DNA of 6,057 nt from Dehalococcoidia bacterium (lineage in GTDB: Bacteria; Chloroflexota; Dehalococcoidia; JACPQF01): positions 1 to 6,057 of the forward strand of contig JAUSEJ010000140.1 in NCBI GenBank assembly GCA_030650265.1, given 5' to 3'. A model generated the notes under the pieces. That model was not told where the DNA came from. It made no database searches and saw nothing but the letters and a program-made list of their open reading frames with translations. Both the position numbers and the translations under genes were made by a program. Below are positions 1 to 5,069 of this stretch, piece after piece (the first letter of the stretch is position 1; every line of letters starts with the position of its first letter).

Positions 1-67
1 GAGAATCCTCGAGACTCTGAGCGCCATCGTCCACGCCGTAGAGAATATGAGAGTGGATATCGATCAA
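1..67 (-). CDS. CpsB/YwqE-type PHP-domain protein-tyrosine phosphatase, N-terminal fragment (runs off left edge)
   Basis: Only the first 22 codons are in the window. The translation contains IDIHSHILYGVDDGA, which closely matches the N-terminus of the manganese-dependent PHP-family tyrosine phosphatases (CpsB, YwqE, Wzb-like in function). In that family the HSH motif supplies metal ligands. These enzymes dephosphorylate the autokinase controlling capsule or exopolysaccharide export. The start is taken as TTG at 67-65, directly before the Ile-Asp of the motif, because family members normally begin Met-Ile-Asp-Ile-His. The Shine-Dalgarno is weak (GAGAG around 73-77), but a near-consensus promoter lies just upstream at 100-128. 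The adjacent glycosyltransferase on the same strand fits a surface-polysaccharide locus. The catalytic remainder is outside the window, so other PHP hydrolases cannot be fully excluded. Confidence 0.8.
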   Translation of the reverse strand, partial: MIDIHSHILYGVDDGAQSLEDS

Positions 68-99
68 TTTTGCTCTCTTCTGACCCAAATACCAGAGGT

Positions 100-128
100 A
101 GTATAGTCAGAGCACCAGGGGATGTCAA
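100..128 (-). promoter_or_regulatory. Sigma-70 type promoter for the CpsB-like gene
   Basis: On the minus strand a TTGACA -35 (123-128) is followed by exactly 17 nt and a TATACT -10 (100-105). The predicted transcript start is near 93, giving a leader of about 26 nt before the TTG start at 67. It lies between the glycosyltransferase stop codon (144-146) and the phosphatase start, so the phosphatase need not depend on read-through from the glycosyltransferase. Prediction is from sequence match only. Confidence 0.8.
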
Positions 129-143
129 GGAAAAAGAGGCCCT

Positions 144-1505
144 CTAAGTACTGTGACGTCCGTCTTGAGGAAGTACCGGCCCGAAGCATTTCTCGACACA
201 TGCAGAAACCTCTTCGACCGTTATCTTCGCCATGCACTCATGATCGCGATCACAGTTTCGTTTCCCACATGGGTAGCAAACGGGACGATGCTGGATCACC
301 ACTGAGCTGTCGGCGTAAGGACGCCATACGGAGGCGTCGTTCTCACCGCTGAAGATGGCCACGGTCGGGAGACCGATAGCTGCGGCGATGTGAGCGGGAC
401 CGGAGTCGTTGCCCACGAATAGGCGGCAGTGGGCGAGGACGGCGGCCATCTGCCTGATGCTGAGCCTGCCAGCAGCAACGATTAGTCTGGCGTAGCAAAG
501 GTTCTGCATGCGACCTATCAGTTCCACGTCATCGGGGCCCCCCACCACGAGAATTCTCGCCCCCCATTTGGTGGCAAGGACATCTGCCAGCGCCGCGTAT
601 TTCTCTTCTCCCCAAAGTTTGGAGGGGTAGCCGGCGCCGATGTGGAAAGCGATCAGTGGAGGAACGGGGTCTTCGGCCAACGGTTCACCGCCAAGATTGG
701 CTCGGAGAAAGTCCATTGCTGCCACGAGGTCTTCCTCGAACACGAACATCTCCGGCTTGAGGTGATTGGCGTACGGGCCAAAACCGGCTAAAGCCTCGAC
801 GTCCAAAGCTGGCGGAAGGGAGGCGGAGGCTTTAGCCGGAGCTTCGGGTGGACAGTTCCAGGCGAGGCGGACGCGATTGTCCGTTGCCATGGGCATGACG
901 GGCAGGGAATCTGCGAGCGACTCCCCTACCGGTCTTGCCGCGGCAACAAGTGCCATGTTCTGCTCGACTGTATGGGCGCGCCAATTGTACTCGACCTGTC
1001 GGGTGAGAAAGAAGCCGCCGCCATAAATGCTATAGCCTACCCTAACCGGTATCCTGGCCAACCACAAACACAAATTCTCTTGAAGGAAGGACTTGAAATT
1101 GACGGACAAGTCGAATCGTCCCCGGCGAAGCAACTTCACCAGGGCCAGTAGTTCGGAAAGGCGGTGGTAGGCGGCGTTCTGGCGGTCCCACCAACTCGGG
1201 CGGAAAACCAGTATCTCATCGAGATAGGGGCAGGCTGCCAGTACGTCCTTGCTCCAGGGACCGGCAAGAACGGCGATCTTGGCCGCCGGATAATTGGCTC
1301 GCAGGAAGCGCAGGACGGGCGTGATCATCAGGAGGTCGCCTATATGACCGAAGTTGACGAGAAGGATTCTTCGTGGATCATGCGGCCACCTGCGTCGATC
1401 TGGCAACCGCGTTACGGCAGCCACGAGCGAGCCAAGGCCATCCACAACCGTGAAAAGGGCCACCAGGTGTGGTTTGACAAATCCGTAGCGTCGCTTGCGC
1501 ACCAT
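144..1505 (-). CDS. Glycosyltransferase family 9 protein (heptosyltransferase-like)
   Basis: A 453-residue cytoplasmic, membrane-associated type GT-B enzyme that probably transfers a sugar from a nucleotide-sugar donor to a surface glycan or glycolipid. The N-terminal Rossmann half has RRILLVNFGHIGDLLMITP (about 46-64), a standard GT9 signature. The C-terminal donor-binding half has IAFHIGAGYPSKLWG (285-299), GRLSIRQMAAVLAHC (346-360) and FVGNDSGPAHIAAAIGLP (363-380), where the D-S-G-P-A-H block is diagnostic. It ends with a Cys cluster (C410, C413, C418, C424) in a CxxC-x4-C-x5-CM arrangement common in GT9 proteins. It is roughly 100 residues longer than classic WaaF/WaaC because of a basic N-terminal extension (about 1-43) and a Pro/Ala-rich interdomain segment (about 205-282). 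ATG is chosen because GGAGGA (1517-1522) lies 11 nt upstream and a promoter precedes it. The acceptor cannot be read from sequence, so heptose specificity is not claimed. Confidence 0.9.
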   Translation of the reverse strand: MVRKRRYGFVKPHLVALFTVVDGLGSLVAAVTRLPDRRRWPHDPRRILLVNFGHIGDLLMITPVLRFLRANYPAAKIAVLAGPWSKDVLAACPYLDEILVFRPSWWDRQNAAYHRLSELLALVKLLRRGRFDLSVNFKSFLQENLCLWLARIPVRVGYSIYGGGFFLTRQVEYNWRAHTVEQNMALVAAARPVGESLADSLPVMPMATDNRVRLAWNCPPEAPAKASASLPPALDVEALAGFGPYANHLKPEMFVFEEDLVAAMDFLRANLGGEPLAEDPVPPLIAFHIGAGYPSKLWGEEKYAALADVLATKWGARILVVGGPDDVELIGRMQNLCYARLIVAAGRLSIRQMAAVLAHCRLFVGNDSGPAHIAAAIGLPTVAIFSGENDASVWRPYADSSVVIQHRPVCYPCGKRNCDRDHECMAKITVEEVSACVEKCFGPVLPQDGRHST

Positions 1506-1516
1506 TGCCCCGGTAT

Positions 1517-1522
1517 TCCTCC
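1517..1522 (-). promoter_or_regulatory. Ribosome binding site of the GT9 gene
   Basis: GGAGGA on the minus strand, 11 nt from the ATG at 1505. The predicted transcript start from the promoter at 1529-1557 falls at about 1522, so the mRNA would begin essentially at its Shine-Dalgarno, leaving a leader of only about 17 nt. Confidence 0.7.
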
Positions 1523-1528
1523 GGCGTA

Positions 1529-1557
1529 ATTCTACTTTCGGTCCTTCTTCCTGTCAA
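1529..1557 (-). promoter_or_regulatory. Leftward sigma-70 promoter of the GT9 gene
   Basis: On the minus strand the -35 TTGACA (1552-1557) and the -10 TAGAAT (1529-1534) are separated by 17 nt. The predicted start is near 1522. It is back-to-back with the rightward promoter at 1564-1592; only 6 nt separate the two -35 boxes. Confidence 0.8.
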
Positions 1558-1563
1558 ACTCGG

Positions 1564-1592
1564 TTGACACGAGGGCCTGCCTTTTCTATACT
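1564..1592 (+). promoter_or_regulatory. Rightward sigma-70 promoter of the small Cys-rich gene
   Basis: The -35 TTGACA (1564-1569) is consensus and the -10 TATACT (1587-1592) differs at one position, with the ideal 17-nt spacer. The predicted start is near 1599, giving a leader of about 42 nt to the TTG start at 1641. This strong match is a main reason for calling the short ORF downstream a real gene. Confidence 0.85.
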
Positions 1593-1629
1593 AAAGTAGT
1601 GCTACTTCGGGAACAACTGCTTTATATTG

Positions 1630-1634
1630 AGGAG
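1630..1634 (+). promoter_or_regulatory. Ribosome binding site fixing the TTG start of the small Cys-rich protein
   Basis: AGGAG followed by 6 nt and TTG at 1641. The same frame is open upstream from a GTG at 1599, but that codon sits at the predicted transcript start and has no binding site, so the TTG is preferred. Confidence 0.75.
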
Positions 1635-1640
1635 AAGAAA

Positions 1641-1799
1641 TTGGAGAAGCCAGAGCAAGGTAAGGGTCCGGTCGAGAACAGGTGTCTGAACTGCGGCGCA
1701 ACAAGCGCTAGCCGCCCCCTCGTTCATCTCGAAGTCAGAGGCGACGAGCAATGTGTTTGCGTGCGCTGTTTGCCGATGCTAATCCACGGCGGCGAATAG
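1641..1799 (+). CDS. Small Cys-rich, putative zinc-ribbon protein (52 aa)
   Basis: A 52-residue protein of unknown function with no recognised enzymatic domain. It has two CxxC pairs, C15-L-N-C18 followed by Gly and C40-V-R-C43, plus an extra C38, separated by a short hydrophobic strand (LVHLEVRG). This is the pattern of a minimal treble-clef or zinc-ribbon fold, with the two knuckles placed to bind one metal ion. The C-terminus is RCLPMLIHGGE. There is no signal peptide or membrane segment, so it is probably cytoplasmic. It has a near-consensus promoter and a well-spaced AGGAG, and is transcribed divergently from the glycosyltransferase and convergently with the membrane protein gene. The tail resembles small 'VCVRCLP-LIHG' proteins I associate with Dehalococcoidia-type genomes, a recollection and not a search result. 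Metal binding and any nucleic-acid role are inference. Confidence 0.7.
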   Translation: MEKPEQGKGPVENRCLNCGATSASRPLVHLEVRGDEQCVCVRCLPMLIHGGE

Positions 1800-1806
1800 G
1801 ACGTAA

Positions 1807-1867
1807 AAACACAAAGGCACAAAGGCACTAAGAAACAAGATCCTAGTGTCTTCGTGTCTTTGTGTTT
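1807..1867. repeat. Long imperfect inverted repeat built of 8-nt units between convergent genes
   Basis: Left arm 1807-1830 and right arm 1844-1867 (24 nt each) pair at 21 Watson-Crick positions, with 2 G-T wobbles and 1 A-C mismatch, around a 13-nt loop. Each arm is internally repetitive with an 8-nt period: CACAAAGG twice (1810-1817, 1818-1825) then CACTAAGA on the left, and GTGTCTTC, GTGTCTTT, GTGTTTCC on the right. It fills the 88-nt gap between the ends of the rightward small gene (1799) and the leftward membrane protein gene (1888). A leftward transcript would leave the hairpin into a run of five U (1805-1809), so it may serve as terminator for the membrane protein transcript and possibly in both directions. 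Similar CACAAAGG/CTTTGTG palindromes are dispersed in many environmental bacterial genomes, by recollection. Its mobility is unknown. Confidence 0.85.
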
Positions 1868-1887
1868 CCAGAAACCCCGCCGCCTCG

Positions 1888-2550
1888 TCAACGCGTCTTG
1901 AGATAACCGGCGAAGATGATGGCCATGCCGACCAGTTCGGCGACGAACAGGTATTCCGGTCTTCCGGCTTTGGCCACGGTCCCACCGGCGGCAACAACCA
2001 TGGCCCCGACAGCGATGAGAATGTTCCCCAGCGCCCGCGACCCCATTGTCTTCTTAGACCGGTAATAGGCAGCGCTGTAGATGGCGCCGCCGATGAGGGC
2101 CACCGTGCCGTAGACATTGAAAGGTATGGTAAATAGCCTGATGTTCTTAGGCATGGCTTCGTTGAGGGGCATTTGGCCGGCGTTGATTAGGGCGAAGTCT
2201 CCGATATTGATGGGGGCGGAGGAAATGGAATAGGCGGCCACGACTGACGAGATGCCAAGAATTGCCAGTGTCAGATGAGCCACCCATCTCGGGGCCAGGA
2301 GATAAACGGTTCCCTGTCCAAGGTAGGCTGCTCCAAAGAAGGCGCCGAAGGTCCACCAGAGCTCATAAGGCAGGAGACTCCAGCCACCAATAGCGGCGAC
2401 CAACTCACAGCCGGTGCCAATGCCAAACATGATCAGGGCAAGTCCCCATACCAACTGGTAAGGTTTGCGCCGGGAGGCGTACTGCCGCAACACAAGAATA
2501 GCAAAGATAATAGTGACCGAAGTCGACAGGAGAGACAGCACTATGTTCAT
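1888..2550 (-). CDS. Uncharacterised seven-helix integral membrane protein
   Basis: I do not recognise a named family. The 220-residue protein is almost entirely hydrophobic, with seven predicted membrane helices at about 4-22, 33-54, 66-84, 89-109, 141-162, 174-194 and 200-216. Basic loops after helix 1 (RQYASRRK) and helix 5 (YYRSKK) and the basic C-terminus (KTR) point to an N-out, C-in topology by the positive-inside rule. A polar loop (about 110-139) between helices 4 and 5 would face outward. There is no retinal-binding Lys in the last helix, so it is not a rhodopsin, and no catalytic motif was seen. An ATG at 2562 would add four residues (MEKS), but the ATG at 2550 is preferred because GGAG lies 6 nt before it (2557-2560) while the upstream ATG has no binding site. 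It follows fabH by 31 nt on the same strand and is probably co-transcribed; a lipid-related role would be guilt by association only. Confidence 0.8.
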   Translation of the reverse strand: MNIVLSLLSTSVTIIFAILVLRQYASRRKPYQLVWGLALIMFGIGTGCELVAAIGGWSLLPYELWWTFGAFFGAAYLGQGTVYLLAPRWVAHLTLAILGISSVVAAYSISSAPINIGDFALINAGQMPLNEAMPKNIRLFTIPFNVYGTVALIGGAIYSAAYYRSKKTMGSRALGNILIAVGAMVVAAGGTVAKAGRPEYLFVAELVGMAIIFAGYLKTR

Positions 2551-2556
2551 CGATTT

Positions 2557-2560
2557 CTCC
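2557..2560 (-). promoter_or_regulatory. Ribosome binding site deciding the start of the membrane protein gene
   Basis: GGAG on the minus strand, 6 nt before the ATG at 2550. It lies inside the longer alternative reading beginning at 2562, which lacks a site of its own. Confidence 0.6.
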
Positions 2561-2581
2561 ATATTTCAGCCCGAGTGTATA

Positions 2582-3616
2582 TCACGGGAAAACGTTGTCG
2601 GGAATGGACTGGCGCGTTTGTGAGAGGGCGGCTTCTTTCACCCCCCACTGCACTATACTGGCAGCCCACGAAAGTCCGGCGCCAAAAGCCACCATGGCCA
2701 CCATGTTGCCATCTTTAAGCATACCCCTCTCAACGGCGTCGCATAGCGCAATGGGAATCGAGGCCGACGAGGTGTTTCCGTAAACATCCAGGTTTACCAG
2801 CACCTTCTCCATCGGAATGTTGAGTGTTTTGACGGCAGCGCGAATAATGCGATCGTTTGCCTGGTGGAAAACGAACAGGTCCACGTCTTCCAGCTCTAGC
2901 CCCTTGTCCTTGACCAGTGATTTGGTAACGTCACAGACAACCTTGACCGCAAACCTGTAAACCTCGCGTCCATTCATCTCCAAGTAGGGGCGTTCCTTCT
3001 TCGGCCTGGCACCAGCGGCGCCAAAGAAACTGTGAGCGAACACGTGCACCGCTCCTGAGCCATCGCTTCCCATCACGAAACTCAGCGGACCGCTTGGAAC
3101 ATCACTGGCCTGAAGAACCACGGCGCCGGCGCCATCGCCAAACAGAATGCAGGTATTGCGATCGGTCCAGTCTAGCACCCGCGAGTAAACGTCCGAACCG
3201 ATGATCAGCACGTTGCGATATACGCCCGAGGCGATGAATTGACTGCCGGTGGCAAGGGCGCAGAGAAAGCCGCTGCAAGCAGCATTCACATCAAAGGCGC
3301 CGGCCCGGTTGGCGCCAATAGCGTGCTGCACAAGGGAGGCGCAGGCGGGGAAGACCATATCGCCCGTAGAAGTCGATACGATTATCAAGTCCAGGTCGTT
3401 GGGGAGAACCTCGGCCATCTCGAGGGCCAATAGCGCTGCCTCCGTCGCCATTGTGGAGGAGGATTCATCCTCGGCAGCGATTCGTCGCTCACCTATGCCG
3501 GTGCGGCTTCGAATCCAATCATCGGATGTGCTGATCATCTTCTCTAGATCATGGTTTGTCATGATCCTCTCCGGAAGGTATTTACCCCATCCGGTGATTC
3601 GGGCATAGGTGCGCAA
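2582..3616 (-). CDS. fabH: 3-oxoacyl-[acyl-carrier-protein] synthase III (KAS III)
   Basis: FabH condenses an acyl-CoA primer (acetyl-CoA or a branched starter) with malonyl-ACP, the initiation step of type II fatty acid synthesis in the cytoplasm. All three catalytic residues are visible in family motifs: Cys114 in NAACSGF, His251 in FHQAND and Asn281 in GNTSSASIP. Other signatures are GWGKYLPER near the N-terminus, TSDDWIRSRTGIGERR (29-45), FGDGAGAVVL (159-168) and the C-terminal FGAGLSWA (311-318). At 344 residues it is slightly longer than E. coli FabH (317), with a short extra C-terminal tail after the usual end. The TTG start at 3616 is supported by AGGAG (3623-3627) 6 nt upstream and by alignment of the N-terminal motif; no in-frame ATG precedes this motif. 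It lies 24 nt downstream of accB, so malonyl-CoA supply and its first use are encoded together. Primer preference cannot be judged by eye. Confidence 0.95.
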   Translation of the reverse strand: MRTYARITGWGKYLPERIMTNHDLEKMISTSDDWIRSRTGIGERRIAAEDESSSTMATEAALLALEMAEVLPNDLDLIIVSTSTGDMVFPACASLVQHAIGANRAGAFDVNAACSGFLCALATGSQFIASGVYRNVLIIGSDVYSRVLDWTDRNTCILFGDGAGAVVLQASDVPSGPLSFVMGSDGSGAVHVFAHSFFGAAGARPKKERPYLEMNGREVYRFAVKVVCDVTKSLVKDKGLELEDVDLFVFHQANDRIIRAAVKTLNIPMEKVLVNLDVYGNTSSASIPIALCDAVERGMLKDGNMVAMVAFGAGLSWAASIVQWGVKEAALSQTRQSIPDNVFP

Positions 3617-3622
3617 GTCCTG

Positions 3623-3627
3623 CTCCT
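3623..3627 (-). promoter_or_regulatory. Ribosome binding site supporting the TTG start of fabH
   Basis: AGGAG on the minus strand, 6 nt from the TTG at 3616, within the 24-nt accB-fabH gap. Confidence 0.7.
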
Positions 3628-3640
3628 TTCAGCCGCCAAC

Positions 3641-4087
3641 TCAGGATACTGGCGTTAGCTCCATTAATACCTGGCCCGTCTGAACCAACTCGCCACTCCT
3701 GGCGTGAATACGAACTACCTTACCCGACCACTCGGCCCTGATTTCGTTGAATACCTTCATGGCCTCGACCATCCCGATCAGATGCCCTTCCTCGATGACA
3801 TCTCCCTCCTGGACAAAGGCGGGAGCCGTGGGTGATGGGCTCAGATAGAAGACGCCGGTGAGGGGACTGTTAATGGGTCTCGTGCTGTCAGCGTTGCCGG
3901 AAACCGGCGCCTTTGCCGAAAGAATCGGACCTGGCAACAGCTTATTAGAGCCGTTGCCGTGCTTACGGAGGACGATACGGATGTCCCGGTACTCAAGCTC
4001 GAATTCCATTATGTCCATTCGGGAGATCTCCACAATTAGACTCTTTAGTTCGGCAAAAGGGACATCTCCCCGGGTTTCAGATAACAT
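3641..4087 (-). CDS. accB: Biotin carboxyl carrier protein of acetyl-CoA carboxylase
   Basis: A 148-residue carrier whose biotin arm shuttles carboxylate between biotin carboxylase and carboxyltransferase to make malonyl-CoA. The C-terminal biotinyl domain (about 75-146) has the canonical biotinylation motif VEAMKVFNEI with the acceptor Lys at residue 111, followed by the GKVVRI and GELVQTGQVLMEL strands. The N-terminal segment (AELKSLIVEISRMDIMEFELE, about 12-32) is the usual AccB helix plus strand, with a Pro/Ala-rich linker between. The SPSPTAPAFVQEGD stretch corresponds to the protruding 'thumb' of the E. coli type. The ATG at 4087 is chosen over the adjacent TTG at 4090 because GAGG (4093-4096) is 5 nt from the ATG but only 2 nt from the TTG. 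No accC follows; fabH does. It begins 44 nt after the putative anti-sigma gene ends, with no clear promoter in between. Confidence 0.93.
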   Translation of the reverse strand: MLSETRGDVPFAELKSLIVEISRMDIMEFELEYRDIRIVLRKHGNGSNKLLPGPILSAKAPVSGNADSTRPINSPLTGVFYLSPSPTAPAFVQEGDVIEEGHLIGMVEAMKVFNEIRAEWSGKVVRIHARSGELVQTGQVLMELTPVS

Positions 4088-4131
4088 CAAAGCCTCGCAA
4101 TCAAATGCAATCAGTTTCTCGCTGTGGCCGC

Positions 4132-4524
4132 TTAGGCCGTCGTCAAGGGCATATCATGGGTCGTGGGCCTACTCTTCAAAAGCACAGTAGAGCCCCGGCC
4201 AGCAGTATGGGGATCGCGGGCGCGCCAGAGATAGACCAGTGCTCCTGCCACCGATAGCAGCGCCGCGCCTATCAGCATCCCCCGAGCACGATCATCCGAG
4301 GCTGCGAGTTGAACAGAAGACTGATTCCACAGTGCCGCTCGGGCCAATCGGAGTCGCAACTCCTCCCGGAAGACGGGCGATGGCTCTACCGGTTTGACAA
4401 TGTTCTGGAGCCGGCCCACGGTATCAGAAAACTCCCCATCTTCAGCCCAATCATTGGACTGCCCATAGATCCCTACGCCGAGACCCGACTCGTTCGTGAA
4501 TGGTGGGGTCTGATTAGTATCCAT
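4132..4524 (-). CDS. Single-pass membrane protein, putative anti-sigma partner of the ECF sigma factor
   Basis: A 130-residue protein with no firm family assignment. One membrane helix (about 82-100, GMLIGAALLSVAGALVYLW) separates an acidic-to-mixed N-terminal region from a short basic tail. Residues 36-62 (VGRLQNIVKPVEPSPVFREELRLRLAR) resemble the 'L-x-P-x-x-x-F-x-x-x-LR-x-x-L' helix seen in proteins encoded right after ECF sigma genes in Actinobacteria and Chloroflexota. There is no Cys, so the His-x3-Cys-x2-Cys zinc motif of classic ZAS-type anti-sigma factors is absent. The ATG overlaps the end of the sigma gene by 11 nt (4514-4524), and the sigma gene's terminal codons supply an AAGGAG only 1 nt from this ATG. 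Coupled termination-reinitiation is therefore more likely than independent initiation. Genuine coding is supported by this overlap and the clean helix; the anti-sigma role is inferred from position. Confidence 0.65.
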   Translation of the reverse strand: MDTNQTPPFTNESGLGVGIYGQSNDWAEDGEFSDTVGRLQNIVKPVEPSPVFREELRLRLARAALWNQSSVQLAASDDRARGMLIGAALLSVAGALVYLWRARDPHTAGRGSTVLLKSRPTTHDMPLTTA

Positions 4525-5053
4525 TCTCCTTGATGTTCAACTCCTTCCGCAGGGCGATCAGGGTGCGGTGCAACAGCGCTTTGATGGCGCCCTCGGTTCT
4601 CCCCATTACCTGGCCGATTTGGGCGTTGGAAAGCTCGTTCACGTACTTGAGAACCAGGAGATTCTGGCGGTCGGATGGGAGCTTTGCCAGCATCTTCCTC
4701 ACAGCGGCCTGGTCTTCCTGCCGTTCCACGTCCGGGGAATCTTCGCCGACCGGGTCCACATCGTCTAGCCTGATGGTCCGACGACGGCTATTGTCGCGGT
4801 GCCAGTTCACCACAAGATTGTGGGCAATCCTGAACAGCCATACCGAGAAGGGAATGCCCCGACCTTCGTAAGATTGCATATGGGTTAAGGCCTGGAAGAA
4901 CACCTTCTCGGTGAGGTCCTCGGCGTCGGGAGCGCTGCCCGTGCGATTGTACATGTAACTGTAGACTCTGGTGACATGTCGCTCGTAGAGGACCCCAAAG
5001 GCCTGGGGGTCCACTTTGGCGCGCTCCACGAGAACGTCTTCAAGCTCCACCAC
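4514..5053 (-). CDS. ECF-family RNA polymerase sigma factor
   Basis: A 179-residue group IV sigma factor that redirects RNA polymerase to a dedicated promoter set, usually in response to an envelope or stress signal. Region 2 spans about 18-86, with GSAPDAEDLTEKVFFQAL (39-56) for core binding and PFSVWLFRIAHNLVVNWHRD (68-87) for -10 recognition. Region 4 spans about 117-170, with the helix-turn-helix ELSNAQIGQVMGRTEGAIKAL (140-160) for -35 recognition. Region 1.1 and region 3 are absent, as expected for ECFs. No in-frame ATG exists: an in-frame TGA lies 12 nt upstream of the tandem GTG codons at 5053 and 5050, so one of these is the start, although the nearest Shine-Dalgarno (GAGG in the leader) is a distant 10 nt. 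A short upstream ORF overlaps this start (5040-5069). The downstream overlapping membrane protein is the likely regulator. ECF subgroup and target promoters cannot be assigned from sequence alone. Confidence 0.92.
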   Translation of the reverse strand: MVELEDVLVERAKVDPQAFGVLYERHVTRVYSYMYNRTGSAPDAEDLTEKVFFQALTHMQSYEGRGIPFSVWLFRIAHNLVVNWHRDNSRRRTIRLDDVDPVGEDSPDVERQEDQAAVRKMLAKLPSDRQNLLVLKYVNELSNAQIGQVMGRTEGAIKALLHRTLIALRKELNIKENGY

Positions 5054-5069
5054 CCGAGAAACACCTCAT
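5040..5069 (-). CDS. Possible 9-codon leader peptide (upstream ORF) overlapping the sigma factor start
   Basis: On the minus strand ATG (5069-5067) is preceded by GGAGG (5076-5080) with a 6-nt spacer, the best translation signal in this leader. It encodes MRCFSGGGA and stops at TGA 5042-5040, 14 nt inside the sigma gene, in a different frame. The sigma GTG start has only a weak, distant site, so ribosomes entering at the upstream ATG could feed sigma translation by coupling. Alternatively this is a chance match, or a frameshift in the read hides an ATG start for the sigma factor itself. No experimental support. Confidence 0.4.
   Translation of the reverse strand: MRCFSGGGA

Noticed and set aside
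131..147. Possible intrinsic terminator after the GT9 gene (AGAG-GGC-CTCT then TTTTT on the minus strand)
   Set aside because: The stem is only 4 bp; the U-run is suggestive but the hairpin is too weak to call.
766..1026. Rightward open frame of 86 codons inside the GT9 gene
   Set aside because: Lies antisense to clear GT9 coding sequence, with Ala/Ser/Arg-rich composition and no motif or Shine-Dalgarno; typical shadow frame.
1164..1529. Rightward open frame of 121 codons overlapping the GT9 N-terminal half
   Set aside because: Antisense to the conserved GT9 N-terminal signature and running across its promoter; no domain resemblance.
1779..2117. Leftward open frame through the inverted repeat and the membrane protein gene's 3' end
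   Set aside because: The translation of the octamer repeat (ETQRHEDT-type and FVPLCFY-type peptide) is the known artefact of reading such palindromes; the rest is an off-frame of the membrane protein gene.
2275..2718. Rightward open frame of 147 codons spanning the membrane protein and fabH genes
   Set aside because: Antisense to two well-supported genes and crossing their junction; no recognisable protein features.
3249..3608. Rightward open frame of 119 codons antisense to fabH
   Set aside because: Mirrors conserved FabH codons, with no independent start signal.
4126..4138. GGCC-N5-GGCC hairpin at the end of the putative anti-sigma gene
   Set aside because: 4-bp stem with no following U-run; not credible as terminator or operator.
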